Source: Streptomyces sp. col6 (lineage in GTDB: Bacteria > Actinomycetota > Actinomycetes > Streptomycetales > Streptomycetaceae). Taken from it: a stretch of DNA of 45,571 bases. Positions 1 to 8,800 of the stretch are shown piece by piece (positions within the stretch are counted from its first letter, which is position 1; each line of letters begins with the position of its first letter). Made by a program: the position numbers and the translations under genes. Below the pieces are notes generated by a model. That model was not told the origin of the DNA. It saw only the letters and a list, made by a program, of their open reading frames with translations, and did not search any database. The DNA lies in NCBI RefSeq assembly GCF_008042035.1, contig NZ_RDBL01000013.1, positions 293,517-339,087 on the forward strand. Reading direction: 5' to 3'.

Positions 1-63
1 GACCTCGGGGGCGGGGGCGGACTTCTTCCACGGCGGGGTCAGATCCGGCTGGTAGCTGCGCAT
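1..63 (-). CDS. DUF3097 family protein, N-terminal fragment
   Basis: Reading leftward from the ATG at 63 gives an open frame of 21 codons running off the window edge, beginning MRSYQPDLTPPWKK. I recognise this as the usual start of actinobacterial DUF3097 proteins, which sit beside hrcA in Streptomyces. Function is unknown. There is no Shine-Dalgarno sequence. A TATCGT box lies at 70-75 with 6 bases before the ATG, the geometry of a leaderless mRNA. Only the first 21 residues are visible, so the family call rests on the N-terminal signature and on gene context. Confidence 0.6.
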   Translation of the reverse strand, partial: MRSYQPDLTPPWKKSAPAPEV

Positions 64-153
64 CGCACGACGATAAGCGGGGAAGGGCCACGACACGCCG
101 AGCCGGGCGGCCGGCCGGCGCTTCCGCGTTCCCCCTCCGGGCCCCGCCGAACC

Positions 154-882
154 TCACGCCCCGCCGAACCGCGCCGCCAGCGCGTCCCGCTGTTCCCGGA
201 CGAACGCCGCGTCCACCACCGCCCCGTGCCCCGGCACGTACAGCGCGTCCTCGCCGCCCAGCGCCAGCAGCCGGTCCAGCGCCGCCGGCCAGCGGGCCGG
301 GCGGGCGTCCGGGCCCGCCTGCGGTTCGCCGGACTCCTCCACCAGGTCGCCGCAGAACACCAGCGCCGGGGAGCCGGGAGAGCCCGGGACCAGCACCGCG
401 AGGTCGTGGCCGCTGTGCGCCGCGCCCACGTTCACCAGCACCACCTCCCGGCCGCCCAGATCCACCCTCAGCTCCCCGTCCACCTCCTCGCCCGGGGCCA
501 CCAGCACATCGGCGGACTCGGCCGCGTCCGGCTCCGGCAGGCCCTGGGACACCGCGTCGGCGTACAGCCCGTCCGCCCCGTGGCGCAGCAGCTCCGCCGT
601 CCCGGCGGCGCCGTACACCCGGGCCCCGGCGAAGGCGGCCGTGCCCAGTACATGATCGAAATGAGGGTGGCTGAGTGCGATGTGCGTCACCCTGCGGCCG
701 AGCAGCGACTGCGCCTGCATACGCAGTTCGATGCCCTCGCGCAGTGACGCACCGGTGTCGCAGAGCAGCACCCCGTCGGCGCCCGTCACCAGCAGGGCCG
801 TCGCGTCCCACACCGGAAGGCGCCGGCGGCCCGTTCCGTGACCGAGCCGCTCCCACCCGAAGTCTTCCCAAGAGGCGTCCAT
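154..882 (-). CDS. MBL-fold metallo-hydrolase
   Basis: A 242-residue protein of the metallo-beta-lactamase superfamily. The zinc motif HxHxDH is seen as SHPHFDH (H72, H74, D76, H77), with a later CGDLV and a C-terminal VPGHG, giving the usual order of metal ligands. The N-terminal part (LVTGADGVLLCDTGAS) is the typical first beta-sheet and Asp. The substrate cannot be read from sequence; relatives include hydrolytic thioesterase, lactonase and beta-lactamase types. There is no signal peptide, so it is probably cytoplasmic. The start at 882 fits a leaderless mRNA: TAGCGT at 889-894 ends 6 bases before the ATG. It is divergent from hrcA. Confidence 0.85.
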   Translation of the reverse strand: MDASWEDFGWERLGHGTGRRRLPVWDATALLVTGADGVLLCDTGASLREGIELRMQAQSLLGRRVTHIALSHPHFDHVLGTAAFAGARVYGAAGTAELLRHGADGLYADAVSQGLPEPDAAESADVLVAPGEEVDGELRVDLGGREVVLVNVGAAHSGHDLAVLVPGSPGSPALVFCGDLVEESGEPQAGPDARPARWPAALDRLLALGGEDALYVPGHGAVVDAAFVREQRDALAARFGGA

Positions 883-939
883 GCGGCGACGCTATCGGCA
901 ACGACCTGCGCGGTCCTCCGGCACGGTGGCCGGTCGCCC

Positions 940-970
940 TTGCTAGGAAGCCACCCCGTCGCCGTACACT
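940..970 (+). promoter_or_regulatory. candidate housekeeping promoter of hrcA-dnaJ
   Basis: TTGCTA at 940-945 and TACACT at 965-970 form -35/-10 boxes with a 19-base spacer, somewhat long but acceptable for HrdB-type promoters. The predicted start near 977 places the CIRCE operator at the very beginning of the transcript, as in other HrcA-controlled operons. Confidence 0.5.
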
Positions 971-982
971 GGCCGGGGATCG

Positions 983-1009
983 CTGGCACTCGTACGCACC
1001 GAGTGCCAG
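983..1009 (+). promoter_or_regulatory. CIRCE operator (HrcA binding site)
   Basis: CTGGCACTC at 983-991, a 9-base spacer, and GAGTGCCAG at 1001-1009. The arms are perfect reverse complements and match the CIRCE consensus TTAGCACTC-N9-GAGTGCTAA in its conserved core and exact spacing. It lies 57 bases before the hrcA start and just after the predicted transcription start, so HrcA very probably represses its own operon. Confidence 0.92.
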
Positions 1010-1066
1010 GGGAAATCCCGGGAACGGCCCGAGAACCACCGAGATGGACAGCTGGAGGTGTGCGCG

Positions 1067-2083
1067 ATGCTCAGCGAACGCAGACTCGAAGTGCTGCGCG
1101 CCATCGTCCAGGACTACGTCGGCACCGAGGAGCCCGTCGGCTCCAAGGCGCTCACGGAGCGGCACAAGCTGGGGGTCTCCCCGGCCACCGTCCGCAACGA
1201 CATGGCGGTGCTCGAGGACGAGGGCTTCATCGCCCAGCCCCACACCAGCGCGGGGCGCATCCCGACGGACAAGGGCTACCGGCTCTTCGTCGACAAGCTC
1301 GCGGGCGTCAAGCCCCTCTCGTCGCCGGAGCGCCGCGCCATCCAGAACTTCCTCGACGGCGCGGTCGACCTCGACGACGTCGTGGGCCGGACCGTACGGC
1401 TGCTCGCGCAGCTGACCCGGCAGGTCGCCGTCGTGCAGTACCCCTCGCTGACCCGCTCGACGGTGCGGCACGTGGAACTGCTGTCCCTGGCCCCGGCGCG
1501 GCTGATGCTCGTGCTGATCACGGACACCGGCCGGGTCGAACAGCGGCTGGTCGACTGCCCGGCGCCGTTCGGTGAGACCTCACTCGCCGATCTGCGGGCC
1601 CGGCTCAACAGCCGGGTGGTGGGACGCCGTTTCGCGGACGTCCCGCAGCTGGTGCAGGACCTGCCGGAATCCTTCGAGAGCGAGGACCGGGGAACCGTGT
1701 CCACCGTCCTCTCGATCCTGCTCGAAACCCTCGTCGAGGAGACGGAGGAGCGGCTGATGATCGGCGGCACCTCCAACCTCACCCGCTTCGGACACGACTT
1801 CCCGGTGATGATCCGGCCGGTGCTGGAGGCACTGGAGGAGCAGGTCGTGCTGCTGAAGCTGCTCGGCGAGGCCAAGGACTCGGGCATGACCGTACGCATC
1901 GGGCACGAGAACGCCCACGAGGGCCTCAACTCCACGTCCGTCGTCGCGGTCGGCTACGGTTCGGGCGACGAGGCAGTCGCCAAACTCGGCGTGGTCGGAC
2001 CGACCCGCATGGACTACCCCGGAACGATGGGAGCGGTACGCGCAGTGGCACGTTACGTCGGACAGATCCTGGCGGAGTCGTAA
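1067..2083 (+). CDS. hrcA: heat-inducible transcription repressor HrcA
   Basis: HrcA binds CIRCE operators and represses groE-type heat-shock genes, helped by GroEL. The protein is 338 residues from ATG 1067. It opens MLSERRLEVLRAIVQDYV, followed by the winged-helix region with EPVGSKAL and SPATVRNDMAVLEDEGFIAQPHTSAGRIPTDKG (the family's recognition region), then the dimerisation/GAF-like domain ending in MDYPGTMGAVRAVARYV. GTG 1058 is also possible, but GGAGG at 1054-1058 overlaps that codon and sits 8 bases before ATG 1067, so ATG is preferred. The stop codon is directly followed by the dnaJ start, making a two-gene operon under CIRCE. Confidence 0.96.
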   Translation: MLSERRLEVLRAIVQDYVGTEEPVGSKALTERHKLGVSPATVRNDMAVLEDEGFIAQPHTSAGRIPTDKGYRLFVDKLAGVKPLSSPERRAIQNFLDGAVDLDDVVGRTVRLLAQLTRQVAVVQYPSLTRSTVRHVELLSLAPARLMLVLITDTGRVEQRLVDCPAPFGETSLADLRARLNSRVVGRRFADVPQLVQDLPESFESEDRGTVSTVLSILLETLVEETEERLMIGGTSNLTRFGHDFPVMIRPVLEALEEQVVLLKLLGEAKDSGMTVRIGHENAHEGLNSTSVVAVGYGSGDEAVAKLGVVGPTRMDYPGTMGAVRAVARYVGQILAES

Positions 2084-3220
2084 GTGGCCACGGACTACTA
2101 CGCCGTACTCGGCGTGCGCCGCGACGCTTCCCAGGACGAGATCAAGAAGGCCTTCCGGAGGCTCGCCCGCGAGCTGCACCCGGACGTGAACCCCGATCCG
2201 AAGACCCAGGAGCGGTTCAAGGAGATCAACGCCGCCTACGAGGTGCTGTCGGACGCCCAGAAGAAGCAGGTCTACGACCTCGGCGGCGACCCCCTCTCCC
2301 AGTCGGGGGGCGGCGGCGCCGGCGGCTTCGGCCAGGGCGGCTTCGGCAACTTCTCCGACATCATGGACGCGTTCTTCGGTACGTCGTCGCAGCGCGGGCC
2401 CCGTTCGCGCACCCGGCGCGGCCAGGACGCCATGATCCGGCTGGAGATCGACCTCGCCGAGGCGACCTTCGGCACCACCAAGGACATCCAGGTCGACACG
2501 GCCGTCGTCTGTACGACGTGCAGCGGCGAGGGGGCTGCCCCCGGCACCTCCGCGCAGACCTGTGACATGTGCCGCGGCCGTGGTGAGGTCTCGCAGGTCA
2601 CCCGGTCCTTCCTGGGCCAGGTCATGACCTCGCGGCCCTGCCCGCAGTGCCAGGGCTTCGGTACGGTCGTGCCGACCCCGTGCCCGGAGTGCGCCGGCGA
2701 CGGCCGCATCCGCTCGCGGCGCACGCTGACCGTGAAGATCCCCGCCGGTGTCGACAACGGCACCCGCATCCAGCTCGCGGGCGAGGGCGAGGTCGGCCCC
2801 GGCGGCGGCCCCGCCGGCGACCTCTACGTCGAGATCCACGAGCTGCCGCACGCGGTGTTCCAGCGCCGCGGCGACGACCTGCACTGCACGGTCACCATCC
2901 CCATGACGGCGGCGGCCCTCGGCACCAAGGTGCCGCTGGAGACGCTGGACGGACTGGAGGAGGTCGACATCCGGCCGGGCACCCAGTCCGGCCAGTCCGT
3001 CCCGCTGCACGGGCGCGGCATCACCCACCTGCGGGGCGGCGGGCGCGGCGACCTGATCGTGCACGTCGAGGTGATGACCCCGACGAAGATGGACCCCGAG
3101 CAGGAACGCCTCCTGCGCGAACTGGCCAAGATGCGCGGCGAGGAGCGGCCCACCGGCCAGTTCCAGCCGGGCCAGCAGGGCCTGTTCTCGCGCCTGAAGG
3201 ACGCCTTCAACGGCCGCTGA
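2084..3220 (+). CDS. dnaJ: molecular chaperone DnaJ (second copy type, hrcA-linked)
   Basis: An Hsp40 co-chaperone that stimulates the DnaK ATPase. At 378 residues it has a J domain (about 4-70) with the HPD motif in LHPDVNPD, a Gly/Phe-rich linker, four zinc-finger repeats CTTCSGEG, CDMCRGRG, CPQCQGFG and CPECAGDG, then the substrate-binding domain. This is a complete type I DnaJ. GTG 2084 starts immediately after the hrcA stop, so translation is probably coupled. In Streptomyces a different dnaJ lies in the dnaK-grpE-hspR operon; this one is under HrcA/CIRCE, so the two Hsp40s may respond to different signals. The last sentence is family knowledge plus inference. Confidence 0.96.
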   Translation: MATDYYAVLGVRRDASQDEIKKAFRRLARELHPDVNPDPKTQERFKEINAAYEVLSDAQKKQVYDLGGDPLSQSGGGGAGGFGQGGFGNFSDIMDAFFGTSSQRGPRSRTRRGQDAMIRLEIDLAEATFGTTKDIQVDTAVVCTTCSGEGAAPGTSAQTCDMCRGRGEVSQVTRSFLGQVMTSRPCPQCQGFGTVVPTPCPECAGDGRIRSRRTLTVKIPAGVDNGTRIQLAGEGEVGPGGGPAGDLYVEIHELPHAVFQRRGDDLHCTVTIPMTAAALGTKVPLETLDGLEEVDIRPGTQSGQSVPLHGRGITHLRGGGRGDLIVHVEVMTPTKMDPEQERLLRELAKMRGEERPTGQFQPGQQGLFSRLKDAFNGR

Positions 3221-3239
3221 CGGCCCGCGTCCACGCGGT

Positions 3240-3264
3240 TACGGGCCCGGTCACCGGGCCCGTA
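3240..3264 (+). terminator. hairpin terminator after dnaJ
   Basis: TACGGGCCCGG (3240-3250), loop TCA, and CCGGGCCCGTA (3254-3264) form a perfect 11-bp stem 19 bases after the dnaJ stop. No T-run follows, as is common for terminators in high-GC actinobacteria. Confidence 0.7.
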
Positions 3265-3329
3265 CCGCACGGACGGCGCCGCCGTGGGGCGAACATCACG
3301 GGACAGGAAGGACATGACACGATGCGGTC

Positions 3330-4403
3330 ATGTCCTCCGCGCTGACCGATCTCTGCCGGTATCCGATCGTGCAGGCCCCCATGGCCGGCGGTCCCTCCTG
3401 CCCGCAGCTCGCCGCGGCCGTCTCCGAGGCCGGCGGGCTCGGCTTCCTGGCCGGCGGGTACCGGACGGCGGACGGCATCCGCGACGAGATCGGGCAGATG
3501 CGCGCCCTGACCGGGCAGCCCTTCGGCGTCAACCTCTTCATGCCGCAGCACAACCCGGCCGATCCCGCCGTCCTGGACGCCTACGGCGACCGGCTCGCGG
3601 GCGAGGCCGCCTGTTACGAGACGGCGCTCGGTGACCCCGGCACCGGCGGCGACGACTTCTACGAGGACAAGCTCGCCGTCCTCCTCGACACCCCGGTCCC
3701 GGTCGTCTCCTTCACCTTCGGCTGTCCCTCGCGCGACACCCTCGACGCCTTCGCCGCGGCCGGTACGTACACCGTCGTCACGGTCACCTCGCCCGAGGAG
3801 GCCCAGGCCGCCCAGTGGGCGGGGGCCGACGCCGTCTGCGCCCAGGGCACCGAGGCGGGCGGCCACCGCTCCACCTTCGAGGACGACCCCGCGACCGAGG
3901 ACGGCGGGACCGGGCTGCTGAGCCTGGTGACCCAGGTCCGCGAGACCGTGCAGATACCGGTCGTCGCCGCCGGCGGCCTGATGCGCGGCTCCCAGATCGC
4001 CGCCGTGCTCGCGGCGGGCGCCGACGCCGCCCAGCTCGGCACCGCCTTCCTGGCCTGCCCGGAGTCCGGCGCCCACGCGCTGCACAAACAGGCCCTGACC
4101 AACCCGCTGTTCGTCCGGACCACCCTGACCAGGGCGTTCTCCGGCCGCCCGGCGCGCGGTCTGGTCAACCGCTTCGTGCGCGAGCACGGGCCGTACGCCC
4201 CCGCCGCCTACCCGCAGGTCCACCACATGACCTCCGTGCTGCGCAGGGCGGCCGCGCGGGCCGGGGACGCGCAGGGCATGGCGCTGTGGGCGGGGCAGGG
4301 CCACCGGATGGTCCGCGAACTGCCCGCCGGCCGGCTGGTCCGGACGCTCGCCGAGGAACTGGACGCCGCACGGACGGCAGTGAGCACAAGGAGTACACAG
4401 TGA
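3330..4403 (+). CDS. NAD(P)H-dependent flavin oxidoreductase / nitronate monooxygenase
   Basis: A 357-residue FMN-dependent TIM-barrel enzyme of the nitronate monooxygenase (2-nitropropane dioxygenase) family. Visible marks are YPIVQAPMAGGPS at the N-terminus, VSFTFGCPS, CAQGTEAGGHRS (phosphate/FMN loop with the family's conserved His) and VVAAGGLMRG...LAAGADAAQLGTAFL. It would oxidise alkyl nitronates such as propionate 3-nitronate, though the natural substrate is not certain; FabK-like enoyl reductases share the fold. ATG 3330 has no good Shine-Dalgarno; CACGAT at 3318-3323 is a weak -10 box in leaderless position. It overlaps rsmE by 4 bases. Confidence 0.88.
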   Translation: MSSALTDLCRYPIVQAPMAGGPSCPQLAAAVSEAGGLGFLAGGYRTADGIRDEIGQMRALTGQPFGVNLFMPQHNPADPAVLDAYGDRLAGEAACYETALGDPGTGGDDFYEDKLAVLLDTPVPVVSFTFGCPSRDTLDAFAAAGTYTVVTVTSPEEAQAAQWAGADAVCAQGTEAGGHRSTFEDDPATEDGGTGLLSLVTQVRETVQIPVVAAGGLMRGSQIAAVLAAGADAAQLGTAFLACPESGAHALHKQALTNPLFVRTTLTRAFSGRPARGLVNRFVREHGPYAPAAYPQVHHMTSVLRRAAARAGDAQGMALWAGQGHRMVRELPAGRLVRTLAEELDAARTAVSTRSTQ

Positions 4404-5143
4404 CGGCACCCGTCTTCGTCGTCGAACAGCTGCCGGACGCGCCCGAGTTCGTCCTCGACGGCCCCGAGGGGCGGCACGCGGTCTCCGTGAAGCGCCTGCG
4501 CACCGGCGAGGAGGTCGTCCTGACGGACGGCCGCGGCCGTTGGGCCCCGGGCGCCGTGCGGTCCGCCGAGGGCAAGGACCGGCTCGTCGTCGGCCTGGAA
4601 CCGGTGCATGAGGAGCCGCGCCCCGCCGTCCGGATCACCGTCGTCCAGGCCCTGCCCAAGGGGGACCGGGGCGAGGTCGCCGTGGAGACGATGACCGAGA
4701 CCGGCGCCGACGGGATCGTGCCGTGGCAGGCGGCGCGCTGCATCACCCAGTGGAAGGGCGACCGCGGCCTCAAGTCCCTGGCGAAGTGGCGCAACACGGC
4801 CCGGGAGGCGGGCAAGCAGTCCCGCCGGGTGCTCTTCCCGGACGTGGCGGACCTGGCCACCACCAAGCAGGTCGCGGCCCTGCTGGCCGCGGCGGACTTC
4901 GCGGCCGTGCTGCACGAGGACCGCGACTACGACAGCGAGCCGCTGGCCACCGTCGCCCTGCCCGCTGCGGGCGAGATCGTGCTGGTCGTCGGCCCCGAGG
5001 GCGGCGTGTCCCCGGACGAGCTGGCCGCGTTCGCCGCCGCAGGGGCCCGCACCTGCCGGCTGGGCCCCACGGTCCTGCGTACCTCCACGGCGGGTACCGC
5101 GGCGGCGGCGCTGCTGCTGGGACGCACGGGGCGTTGGTCGTAA
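4400..5143 (+). CDS. rsmE: 16S rRNA (uracil-1498-N3) methyltransferase RsmE
   Basis: A SPOUT-family methyltransferase that methylates U1498 of 16S rRNA using S-adenosylmethionine. It is 247 residues from GTG 4400, beginning (M)TAPVFVVEQLPDAPEFVL. The N-terminal PUA-like part holds GPEGRHAVSVKRLRTGEEV. The SAM-binding knot is shown by VGPEGGVSPDEL and by LGPTVLRTSTAGTAA, close to the family's LG..ILR.ETA motif with Thr-Ser where Glu is usual. The start overlaps the previous stop (GTGA) and has AAGGAG at 4388-4393. The open frame extends far upstream, but those codons lie inside the previous gene. Confidence 0.95.
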   Translation: MTAPVFVVEQLPDAPEFVLDGPEGRHAVSVKRLRTGEEVVLTDGRGRWAPGAVRSAEGKDRLVVGLEPVHEEPRPAVRITVVQALPKGDRGEVAVETMTETGADGIVPWQAARCITQWKGDRGLKSLAKWRNTAREAGKQSRRVLFPDVADLATTKQVAALLAAADFAAVLHEDRDYDSEPLATVALPAAGEIVLVVGPEGGVSPDELAAFAAAGARTCRLGPTVLRTSTAGTAAAALLLGRTGRWS

Positions 5144-5215
5144 CCCGCCCCCGAAGGGGTGGTTGTGGCCGCAAGCGGTCTACCGCACCGTCAGGAGGGG
5201 TGGGAAGCTGCCCGT

Positions 5216-5749
5216 ATGGGGACATCAAGGGCATGGGGCCGGTGCACGGCCCGTCGCTTTCCGGCCGCACTCGGCATCGCCGCGGTGGCCGTCACCGGCC
5301 TCACCGCCTGTGAACCGGCCGACGGCATCGGGGCGTTGAACACCGCGTCCGTCGCCGTGACCACCGACCGGACCGCCACCCGCGCGCTGGAGCACGAAGG
5401 CGTCCATGTGCGCTGGCTGACCTGCACGGCCTCCCTCGACGGGGGCGACGCCACCCGCTCGACGGCGCCCTCCGCCTCCGCGCGCCGGGTCGCCGAGGTC
5501 CACTGCGACGGCGAGACGAGGTCCGGCGGGGACATCGCGCTCGACGGGAAGGTGACCCAGGCCGTCGAAGGCCGGTGCGTACGCGGCGACATGACCGCGA
5601 AGTCCGGCGGGCGCGCCGTCTTCCGGGCCACCCTGCTCGGCGACTGCACCGCCCCGGCCACGACCGCTCCGCCCGCCCGAGGTCCGGGCAGCGGCAACGG
5701 CCCGACCGCCACCGTGACGGTCACGGTCACCGCGTACCCGGGCAAGTAG
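5216..5749 (+). CDS. putative secreted lipoprotein
   Basis: A 177-residue protein I cannot assign to a named family. A basic start (RAWGRCTARR) is followed by a hydrophobic stretch and the lipobox LTAC with C32, predicting Sec export and lipid attachment at the membrane. The rest is polar and Thr-rich, with cysteines around 70, 98, 122 and 142 that could form disulfides, and ends in a short Thr/Val repeat (TATVTVTVTAY). ATG 5216 is chosen because translation from there gives the signal peptide; GAAGCT at 5204-5209 sits in leaderless -10 position. It is flanked by rsmE and the tricorn-type protease, with no evidence of a shared function. Confidence 0.75.
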   Translation: MGTSRAWGRCTARRFPAALGIAAVAVTGLTACEPADGIGALNTASVAVTTDRTATRALEHEGVHVRWLTCTASLDGGDATRSTAPSASARRVAEVHCDGETRSGGDIALDGKVTQAVEGRCVRGDMTAKSGGRAVFRATLLGDCTAPATTAPPARGPGSGNGPTATVTVTVTAYPGK

Positions 5750-5871
5750 GGTTGCCGCGTGGGCCGTTGACGTTCCCCGTGGTCCGCATGTCCCCGGGGC
5801 ATGTCCGCACGGCCGGCGCCGGCGCGGGACGTACTCCGGCCAACCCCGTGCCACCCGGGGCGTGCGCGGCC

Positions 5872-5877
5872 TAGGGT
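5872..5877 (+). promoter_or_regulatory. -10 box of the tricorn protease gene (leaderless)
   Basis: TAGGGT ends 6 bases before the GTG at 5884. That spacing predicts transcription starting at the G of the start codon. No convincing -35 is seen. Confidence 0.45.
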
Positions 5878-5883
5878 GATCGT

Positions 5884-8800
5884 GTGACACAGCCTTCCTA
5901 CCTCCGGTACCCCCATGTCCAGGGTGACTTGATCGCCTTCACCGCCGAGGACGACGTCTGGCTCGCCCCGCTCGACGGTGGCCGGGCATGGCGGGTCAGC
6001 GCAGACAACCGTCCCGTGACCCAGCCGCGCATATCGCCCGACGGCACTCTCGTCGCCTGGACCTCCACCCGTGACGGGGCGCCCGAAGTGCACCTCGCAC
6101 CCGCAGACGGCGGACCCTCACGCCGGCTCACCCACTGGGGGGACACCCGCACCACCGTGCGCGGCTGGACCCCCGAAGGGGACGTACTGGTCACCAGCAC
6201 CCAGGGCCAGGTCTCGCTGCGCCGCACCTGGGCACGGGCCGTCCCGGTCGACGGCGGACCCGCGCGGACCCTCCCGTACGGCCCCGTCGGCTCCCTCGCC
6301 TACGGGCCCGGCGGACGCGTCCTGCTGCTCTCGGCCACCATGGGCCGCGAGGCCGCCACCTGGAAGCGCTACCGGGGCGGCACGGCCGGCAAGCTCTGGA
6401 TCGCGGCCGAGGACGACCCGCTGGAGTTCGTCCGCGTCCACGAGGATCTCGACGGGAACCTGGAGTGCCCGATGTGGGTGGGGGAGCGCATCGCGTTCCT
6501 CTCCGACCACGAGGGCGTCGGCGCCCTCTACTCCTCGCTGCCCGACGGCACGGACCTGCGCCGGCACACCCCCGTCGACGGCTTCTACGCGCGACACGCC
6601 ACCACCGACGGCACCCGGGTCGCCTACGCCTGTGCCGGTGAACTCTGGCTCCTGGACGGCCTGGAGGGCGACGAGCCCCGCCGCGTGGAGATCCGGCTCG
6701 GCGGCCAGCGCGCCGATCTCCAGCCCTACCCGCTGCACGCCGACAGCCATCTGACCAGCGCGTCGCCCGACCGCACCGGCCGCGGCAGCGCGGTCCTGTC
6801 ACGGGGCGCCGTCCACTGGGTCACCCACCGCGAGGGCCCGGCCCGCGCGCTCGCCGCCGACCCCGGTGTGCGGGCCAGGCTGCCGCGCACCTTCCAGGCC
6901 GACGGCGACCAGCACGTCGTCTGGGTCACCGACGCCGAGGGCGACGACGCGCTGGAGATCGCCCCCGCCACGGGCACCGCGCCCGGCGCCGGGCCCCGCC
7001 GCCTCGCGGCCGGCCGGATCGGCCGCGTCCTGGACCTCGCCCCGGCCCCCGACGGCAGCCGGTTCGCGGTCGCCGCGCACGACGGCCGTGTGCTGATCGT
7101 CGAGCGGGAGAGCGGCGAGATCCACGAGGTGGACCGCAGCGAGAACGGCGACGCCTCCGGCCTCGCCTGGTCGCCCGACTCCGCCTGGCTCGCCTGGTCG
7201 CACCCCGGCCCCGAGCCGCTCAGCCAGCTCAAGCTGGCCCACATCGCGGACCTCTCGGTCTCCGAGGCCACCCCGCTGCGGTTCCGGGACTTCGCGCCCG
7301 CCTTCACCGCCGACGGGAAGCACCTGGCCTTCCTCTCCGAGCGGGCCTTCGACCCCATCTACGACGCGCACGTCTTCGACATGGCGTTCATCGGCTCCTG
7401 CCGGCCGCACCTGCTGACGCTCGCGGCGACCACGCCCTCGCCGTTCGGTCCGCAGCTGCACGGGCGGCCCACCGAGAAGGAGAAGGGCGGCGACGGCGAG
7501 GACAACCCCACCGCGCTCCCGATCACCCGCATCGACCTGGACGGCCTCGCCGACCGGATCGTGCCCCTTCCCGTCGACGCGGCCGTCTACTCCTCGCTCA
7601 GGGCCGCGCGGGACGGGCTGCTCTGGCTGCGCCACCCGCTCACCGGGGTCCTGGGCACCAGCGGCGCCGGTCCGGACGCGCGGCGCCCGGACACCGTCCT
7701 GGAGCGGTACGACCTGGAGAAGCTGCGCTGCGAGGAACTCACCTCCGACGTCAGCCGTTTCGCGGTCAGCGGTGACGGGAAGCGGCTCGCGATCGTCCAC
7801 CACGGCAAGCTGTCCGTCGTCCCCTCCGACAGCCGGGTGCCCGCGGGCGACGACGACCACGACGACGCCGTGACCGTCGACCTCTCCCGCATCCGCCGCA
7901 CCCTCGACCCGGCCGCCGAGTGGCGCCAGATGTACGACGAGGCCGGCCGCGTCATGCGGGACAACTTCTGGCGGGCCGACATGGGCGGCGTCGACTGGGA
8001 CGGCGTCCTGGAGCGGTACCGGCCGGCCCTGGAGCGCGTGGCGACCCACGACGACCTCATCGACCTGCTCTGGGAGATCCAGGGCGAGCTGGGCACCTCC
8101 CACGCCTACGTCACCCCGCCCGGCGGCTGGCGCGACGAGGCGGCCCGGCAGGGGCTGCTCGGTGCGGACCTCTCCCGTGCGGAGGACGGCAGCTGGCGCA
8201 TCGACCGCGTGCTGCCCTCCGAGACCTCGGACCCGGCGGCCCGTTCGCCGCTCGCCGCGCCCGGCGTCGCCGTCCGGGCCGGGGACGCGATCCTGGCCGT
8301 CGACGGGCACCCCGTCGACCCGCTGACCGGGCCCGCGCCGCTGCTCACCGGCTCGGCCGGCAAGCCCGTCGAGCTGACCGTCTCCCCGGCCGACGGCGGC
8401 GACCGGCGCCATGTCGTCGTCGTACCCGTCGCCGACGAGGAGGCGCTGCGCTACCACGCGTGGGTCGCCGGCCGGCGGGCGTACGTGCACGAGCGGTCCG
8501 GGGGGCGCCTCGGCTACCTCCACGTCCCGGACATGGTCGGCGGCGGCTGGGCCCAGATCCACCGCGACCTGCGCACCGAGATGGCGCGCGAGGGCCTGGT
8601 CGTGGACGTCCGGGAGAACCGGGGCGGCCACACCTCGCAGCTCGTCGTGGAGAAGCTGGCCCGCCGCATCGTGGGCTGGGACCTGCCGCGCAACATGCGT
8701 CCGTACAGCTACCCGGGCGACGCGCCGCGCGGGCCGGTCGTGGCCGTCGCGAACGAGTTCTCCGGCTCGGACGGCGACATCGTGAACGCCGCGATCAAGG

